Shown here in pieces: positions 59,280 through 64,000 of a DNA stretch of 64,000 nucleotides. Positions within the stretch are counted from its first letter, which is position 1, and each line of letters opens with the position of its first letter. The position numbers were made by a program, and so were the translations under genes. Origin of the DNA: Monodelphis domestica (taxonomy: Eukaryota; Chordata; Mammalia; Didelphimorphia; Didelphidae); assembly GCF_027887165.1 (NCBI RefSeq), contig NC_077231.1, forward strand, positions 186,232,103 through 186,296,102. The letters run 5' to 3'. The notes below the pieces were generated by a model, which was not told the origin of the DNA, did not search any database, and saw only the letters and a list, made by a program, of their open reading frames with translations.

Positions 59280-61820
59280 AAATTTTATTACATAAAGGTA
59301 TGGGGGGGAAATCCATTACCATGGAGGGGAAGATGAGGGTGGGATGGGTAATACTTAACTTTTACTCTCATTAAAGATGGCCCAGAGAGGGAATAACAGC
59401 CAAATTTTGGGGGGTATAGAATCCTATATTACTCTATGGAGAAGTAGAAGGCAAATAAGAAGGGAATTGCTGGGGAGAGGAATAATATAAAGTAAAAGGA
59501 ATGGGGGGAGTGATTAAAAGCAAAACCCTTGAGTGGAAGGATAGAGAGGAAGGAGAAAGTGTAGGATTAAAAGAAGAAAACAAGATGGAGAGAAATATAG
59601 AGATGAAAATCATAATTGTGTATATAAATGGAATTAATTCACTCATAAAATGGAAGCAGATAACTGAATGGATTAAAAACCCGAATTCTATCATATATTG
59701 TTAGAAGAAACACATTTGAGGCAGGGTAGACATAGAAAGAATAAAGGTAAGGGGATGGAGCACAATCTTGTAGACTTCAACTGAGATTTTAGAAAGCAGG
59801 AATAGCAATCATGGTCTCAGACAAAGCTAAAGCAAAAATAGATCTGATTAAAAGAGATGAAGAAAGTAATTACATATTGATAAAAGGTAGTTTAGACAAT
59901 GAAGTAAGACCATAACTTAACAGATATGCACCCAATGGTATAACCTCCAGATTTTGAAAGAAGAAACTAAAGTAGCTAAAGGAGGTAAAAGACAATAAAA
60001 CTATACAAGTGAGGGAACTAAAATTTCTCCTATTAGAACTAGATGAATCTAACCAAAAAATAAACAAGAAAGAAGTAAAGGAAGTGAATAATATTTTAGA
60101 AAAGCCAGATTTAATAGCTATCTAGAGAAAATTGAATGGAGATAAAAAGAAATATACCTTCTTTTCAGCTGCACATGGTACTTACACAAAAATTGACCAT
60201 GTGCTAGGGTATAAAGACTTCACAACCAAATGCAGAAATGCAGAAGTAATAAATGTAAATTTTCCAGATCATAATGCAATAAAAAATTATTATCAATATG
60301 GGTTTGTATAAAGGCAAATTGAAAATTAATTGGAAAATAATCTAATTCTTCAAAACAGGTAGGTAAAGGAACAAATCAGAGAAATAACCACTGACTTCAT
60401 TAAAGAGAATGACAATGAGGAGACAACATATCAAAATTTATGGGATACAGCCAAAGCAGTACCTAGGGAGAAATTTATATCCTTAATGCTTATATCAATA
60501 AAATAGAGAGAATGAAGACTGATGAATTGGGCACGAAACTAAAAACAAAACAAAACTAGAAATAGAAAGTAGGACTCATCTCCCTGGGGTATGAGGAGAG
60601 ATATCCAAAATTTAAAAATTCCTGGACTGTAACAGTCAAATTCCATAACTCCCAACCAAGAAGAAAATACTATAAACAGCCAAAAAAAAAAAACCATCAA
60701 CACCAATTTAAATATTTTGGAACCACAATGAGGATTGAGCAGGACCTAGAAGCTTCAACATGAAAGGATCAGAAGGCATGGTATAGGATCTAGGCCTACA
60801 TACTGCCCCCAAACTGATCATAATCCTCCAATGGAAGAAATGAACATTTCATGAAATAAAGGAATTAAGCAACCAGAGCCAAAAAAGAAAAGTTGATGAT
60901 CTGATTTGACTATCAAAAGAAGCATTAAATGGTTAACAGAAAAACTTCAAGTGAATCACTGTGGTTAAACTAATCATATTCTTACATGGAAAAAGTGGCA
61001 ACTAGGATAATGATGATTTATGTCATATAAGAGATGTCCAAAGTACTGAACATACAGAGTAAACAAGGGAAACAATGGAGTTAAACCGATTACATTATTA
61101 GCAAACAGATGATAACTAAGATGCTTAAGATATCTCTGATATGGGGAGCACTTAAGATGTCTAGGGTACTTAGGATATTTAAGGTACTGAATGTACTTGA
61201 GAACTTTATCAGTATTAGGACAATGCATAGAAACATATACCTATATATGTGTACATACCCTTAGATCTAGCAATACCATAGCTGTATCTGTTCCCCAAGG
61301 AGATCAGGGAAGGAGAAAAAGAATATAGATGTTCAAAAATATTTATAGCATCTCTCTTTGTGGTGCTAAAGAATTGGAAATTGAGGGGAAGCCCAGAAAA
61401 TGGTGAATGGCTAAACTAACTGGAGTATGTGATAGAAATGATGAGCAGACTGTTTAAAAAAACTTGGAAAGAACTACACAAGAGATAATGAATAGTGAAG
61501 TGAGTAGAATGAGAACATTAAACACCACCACAGAATTAATGCTGGAGAAGAAATTGAATGCTACCTCTACAAAAGAAACATAAATTGGAACAGGAAAGAC
61601 TTAAATGTCCACAAATTACTCCCTTAAGATTTCTTCTATGATATGGCAACAGTAGGAAGGGGTTGGGACATTTGTAGATGAGATTTATTATGTAGACATG
61701 AAGAGAAGTAAGCTAAGCACATAAGAGATTTGTAGTTTTATTTCTGTATCTTTTTCTTTTTATATGGAAATGCTTGTTTGGTTTGGTTTGTAAAATTTGG
61801 AATAAAAAAAATTGCTGCCA
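59280..61820 (+). mobile_element. Old L1 with internal loss
   Basis: On the plus strand, the endonuclease part is recognisable from IIVYINGINSLIKW (59.6 kb) through AGIAIMVSDKAKAKID, NGITSRF, KIDHVLGYKD and SRSXHNAIK (60.3 kb). The 3' end (LPQGDQGRRKRI..., LKNWKLRGSPENGEWLN) reappears at 61.2-61.8 kb with an A-rich end. The reverse transcriptase core between is missing or unrecognisable. Confidence 0.65.
61100..61205. repeat. Short imperfect tandem repeats
   Basis: Degenerate units around CTTAAGATATC, CTTAAGATGTCTAGGGTACTTAGG, ATTTAAGGTACTGAATGTACTTG. Confidence 0.45.
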
Positions 61821-62984
61821 AAAAAGCAGCTAAGGAATTGATATTCATATATAAATAAAATGTTACATAAAATTATATGATTTACTATATGTACATAGTT
61901 ATATCATTTTAAATGCCGTTTATCATATTTGTGTGTATACATGGATGTGCTTATATAGAGAAACAAGATATGATCTCCAATTTCAGTAATAGAAGTATCC
62001 TAGCCATGAGAAGGAAAGTGATATACATATATATGACTTTTATTAATCAGACCATATGTATGTTTCCTATGTAGTTCCATGTATAACAGTATTTAGGTAT
62101 ATATAATTATATGTATAAAATGAGTTATATATGTGTATAGCATGTGTATCATAAAGTTTATATGACTATATTTGTCATTATATAGTTACATATATAACTA
62201 CATATACATAAAAACTATCATTATTTACATGCAAGTATGGCTTATATATAATTATATAATCCTATAACTAGTTCTATATTTAGTTAATTTTATGTTTATA
62301 CTATTTTCATATGTTATATGTGTGGTTATATATGAGCATATGCTTTCTATTTGTAGTTGTACATAAGCAGTTTATATACATGTATCTATTTTTTCTATAT
62401 ATCATTTCCCTTGTGGCCATGATACTTCTATTAGTGCAGTCAGAGATCATATTACTTTTTTTGTTTGCTCTGAAAATATTGACTTACATTAAACTTTGGC
62501 TCTATTAAAAAGTCCTGGTATTTTTCACAATATCTTCTATCTAGTAATATCTCCTGTTATTTACTTGTGGGATTGAACTTTTGAACTAAAATGCAGGACT
62601 TTCGGTTTGCCAAGGTTGCATTTTGTCTAGCCTGTCAGCATCCTCTAGATTCTGATTGTCATGCTTACTAACTTCTCCATCATCTGAAAATCCAATAAAC
62701 GGGTCCCCTGCCTCTTTATTCTCTCTATCCACCTTTCCTGGAGCACATTCCCTTCTTACAGGCATTTCTTATCTTTTTCCTCCCACTCAACCCAATCGCT
62801 GCCTTACATGAAATTTCCTCAGAACTACCGTGTCCTCATTTTCTATATAGTCTGTATATCCGTATAGGTGTGGGAACTGTTTCTCAGAGAGGATGCACTA
62901 CCATCTTTGGAGGAAGGGACACTTCCATCAAGCAGAATTCCGGGTATGTAGCAGGTGCCTGTGTGCTTATCGATTTAGCTTGTT

Positions 62985-63040
62985 TCTCTCTGTCTGTCTC
63001 TCTGTCTCTCTGTCTGTCTCTCTCTGTCTCTGTCTCTCTG

Positions 63041-63081
<41 letters not shown>

Positions 63082-63082
63082 C
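62985..63082. repeat. (TCTG)n/(TCTC)n microsatellite
   Basis: About 98 bases of TCTG and TCTC units, ending in nine or so perfect TCTG repeats, about 160 bases before the CpG-rich promoter. Confidence 0.9.
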
Positions 63083-63239
63083 GTCCCCCAGGGTACTTGT
63101 TTTCAGGGCCTTTGGCCTCTCGGGATAATGAAGGGCTGGAAGAGATTTATTATTCAACGTGCTCATTATACAGAAGAAAAAAACTGAAGCTGGGAGAAGT
63201 TCTCTGCAGATCATCACAAAAGTAAACAATTGAGCAAGT

Positions 63240-63510
63240 CACTGGCCCGGCCCCGCCCGCTTCTACCAGTCCTATTTCCGGGCCTCAGCAGCCTGGGCGT
63301 TAGGAACCCAGTGGGCACTTCGGTTTGACTTTATCATGGACCCCAGGAACTGTGAACCATAAACGCACGCGTAGTTCAATCCTGTTGCCTGCGTTGCCAG
63401 GGCTGCGTTGCCAGGGCTGCGATTGTTTCGAATGTTGAAATGGTTTTCATTGCTGGGTCACCGTGGCCTAAGCGTTTGGCCTCCAGAGCAGAGGCGAGAT
63501 TCTGGAAGAG
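63240..63510 (+). promoter_or_regulatory. CpG-rich promoter and 5' leader of the ANKRD26-like exon 1
   Basis: GC- and CpG-rich sequence in an AT-rich neighbourhood lies directly before the 63511 ATG. Visible motifs are CCCCGCCCGC (GC box) near 63251, TTTCCGG (ETS type) near 63276, and two copies of GCGTTGCCAGGGCT in tandem around 63392-63421, containing GTTGCC half sites of the RFX type. No TATA box is obvious. The stretch from about GCGTAGTTC to the ATG aligns with the upstream part of the array copy at about 46750-46985 (minus strand), so promoter and exon were duplicated together. Confidence 0.6.
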
Positions 63511-63746
63511 ATGTTCAAAAACTTATTTAATTTGGGGAAACAAAAAACCCAACCTCAGGCTTGTGTCCCCACCACCCCGCGGAGGGATAGCGGGTTGAAT
63601 AGAGCATCTGCCTCTGGTGGTTATATCATTCGGAAGAAAGATGTAGGGAAGCTTCACTTAGCAGCGTCTAAGGGAGATGTCGCAAAGGTTCAGTGGCTGC
63701 TTCTCCTTAAAAAACAGAGGGTGAATGAAACAGATAAATTGAATCG
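63511..63746 (+). CDS. First coding exon of an ANKRD26/POTE-like ankyrin-repeat gene (gene continues beyond the window)
   Basis: An uninterrupted 78-codon exon starts at ATG 63511 and ends at a strong donor (CG then GTAAGAG, 63747). The N-terminal 40 residues are basic and low in complexity (MFKNLFNLGKQK...). Residues about 46-78 (GYIIRKKDVGKLHLAA... then GDVAKVQWLLLL) match the start of the ankyrin domain of the ANKRD26/POTE/ANKRD30 family, in which exon 1 typically ends in the first ankyrin helix pair (human ANKRD26, from memory, has GYHVRDRDLGK there). Two bases are left over at the end, so the next exon should begin with one base; the relic exon 2 at 57459 (minus) does. ANKRD26-type proteins have N-terminal ankyrin repeats and a long coiled coil; the human protein acts at centriolar distal appendages. 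The start is the only in-frame ATG before the conserved block. Unlike the minus-strand copies it has no breaks. The remaining exons are off the window, so whether the gene is whole is unknown. Confidence 0.8.
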
Positions 63747-64000
63747 GTAAGAGAAGGGGGTGGGGGAGGGCCCCCTAGAGGTACCTAAGCCGACGCCCCT
63801 CCTCCATCCCTCTGAGTCCCTGGTGGGCCCCAATCCCAGGAACGCTATTCTTTGAGTACCTGGGACAGCGCAGAGCCTCAGGTTGGCCTCAGGGTCAGGC
63901 TTTGCCTCCCAGAGATTGGATACCAAGTGACTAAAGTTGGTGTCTGCTCCCCGTCCTGCTTGTCCATTCTGAACGAATGGAAAATGTCTTCCTTCCAGGG

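Noticed and set aside
62870-63229. Open frames of 84-110 codons around 62.9-63.2 kb on both strands
   Set aside because: They are translations of the TCTG/TCTC microsatellite (Ser/Leu/Cys/Val or Asp/Arg/Thr/Gln runs).

Overview
The window looks like marsupial nuclear DNA. It carries tRNA-derived CORE-SINEs of the marsupial type (for example 9813-10044, 10331-10535, 30447-30650), MIR and L2 relics, L1 elements at several ages, and many LTR copies. I cannot assign a species from sequence alone. No prokaryotic-style gene, tRNA, rRNA or CRISPR array was seen. Family comparisons were made from memory and by hand; nothing was searched.

The host gene content is one family, ankyrin-repeat/coiled-coil genes related to ANKRD26 (and POTE, ANKRD30, ANKRD36, CCDC144). 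At 63511-63746 (+) lies a clean first exon of 78 codons with a CpG-rich promoter and a strong donor; the rest of that gene would be beyond the window. On the minus strand, spread over about 57.5 kb down to 26.6 kb (perhaps 22.4 kb), are relics of a second ANKRD26-like gene: ankyrin exons 2, 3 and 4 (57346-57459, 56348-56520, 53091-53198), then exons matching the internal ANKRD26 segment around DDSW..SDDED (31140-31212), RT-F/VESLP (30732-30899), an acidic exon (30105-30340) and the SPWDSE exon (29405-29466). The ankyrin and SDDED exons carry frameshifts or stops, so this copy reads as a pseudogene, although the three exons at 29.4-30.9 kb stay open.

The most striking structure is 46.3-49.4 kb: about seven tandem, partly truncated copies of the promoter plus exon 1 of this family, all on the minus strand, with an eighth stub at 39.0-39.2 kb. 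They align with the exon at 63.5 kb and several keep the same GTAAG-type donor. They sit between ankyrin exon 4 and the internal exons of the minus-strand relic, in the opposite orientation to the intact exon 1.

Layout: 0-15 kb repeats only (old L1, SINEs, LTRs at 11.0 and 13.0-13.7 kb); 15.3-22.0 kb a full-length but broken L1 on the minus strand; 22-31 kb L2 relics, LTRs and the internal ANKRD26-like exons; 32.2-37.8 kb a 5'-truncated L1 with a second truncated L1 nested in it; 38-46.5 kb two paralogous blocks, one interrupted by a small LTR element whose empty site survives in the other; 46.5-49.4 kb the exon 1 array; 49.3-57.5 kb an unidentified ORF relic, an L1 fragment, a hAT-like element, two solo LTRs and the ankyrin exons; 58-63 kb old L1 and simple repeats; 63.2-64 kb the CpG-rich promoter and intact exon 1.

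All virus-derived elements seen are broken or solo LTRs and are treated as fossils.
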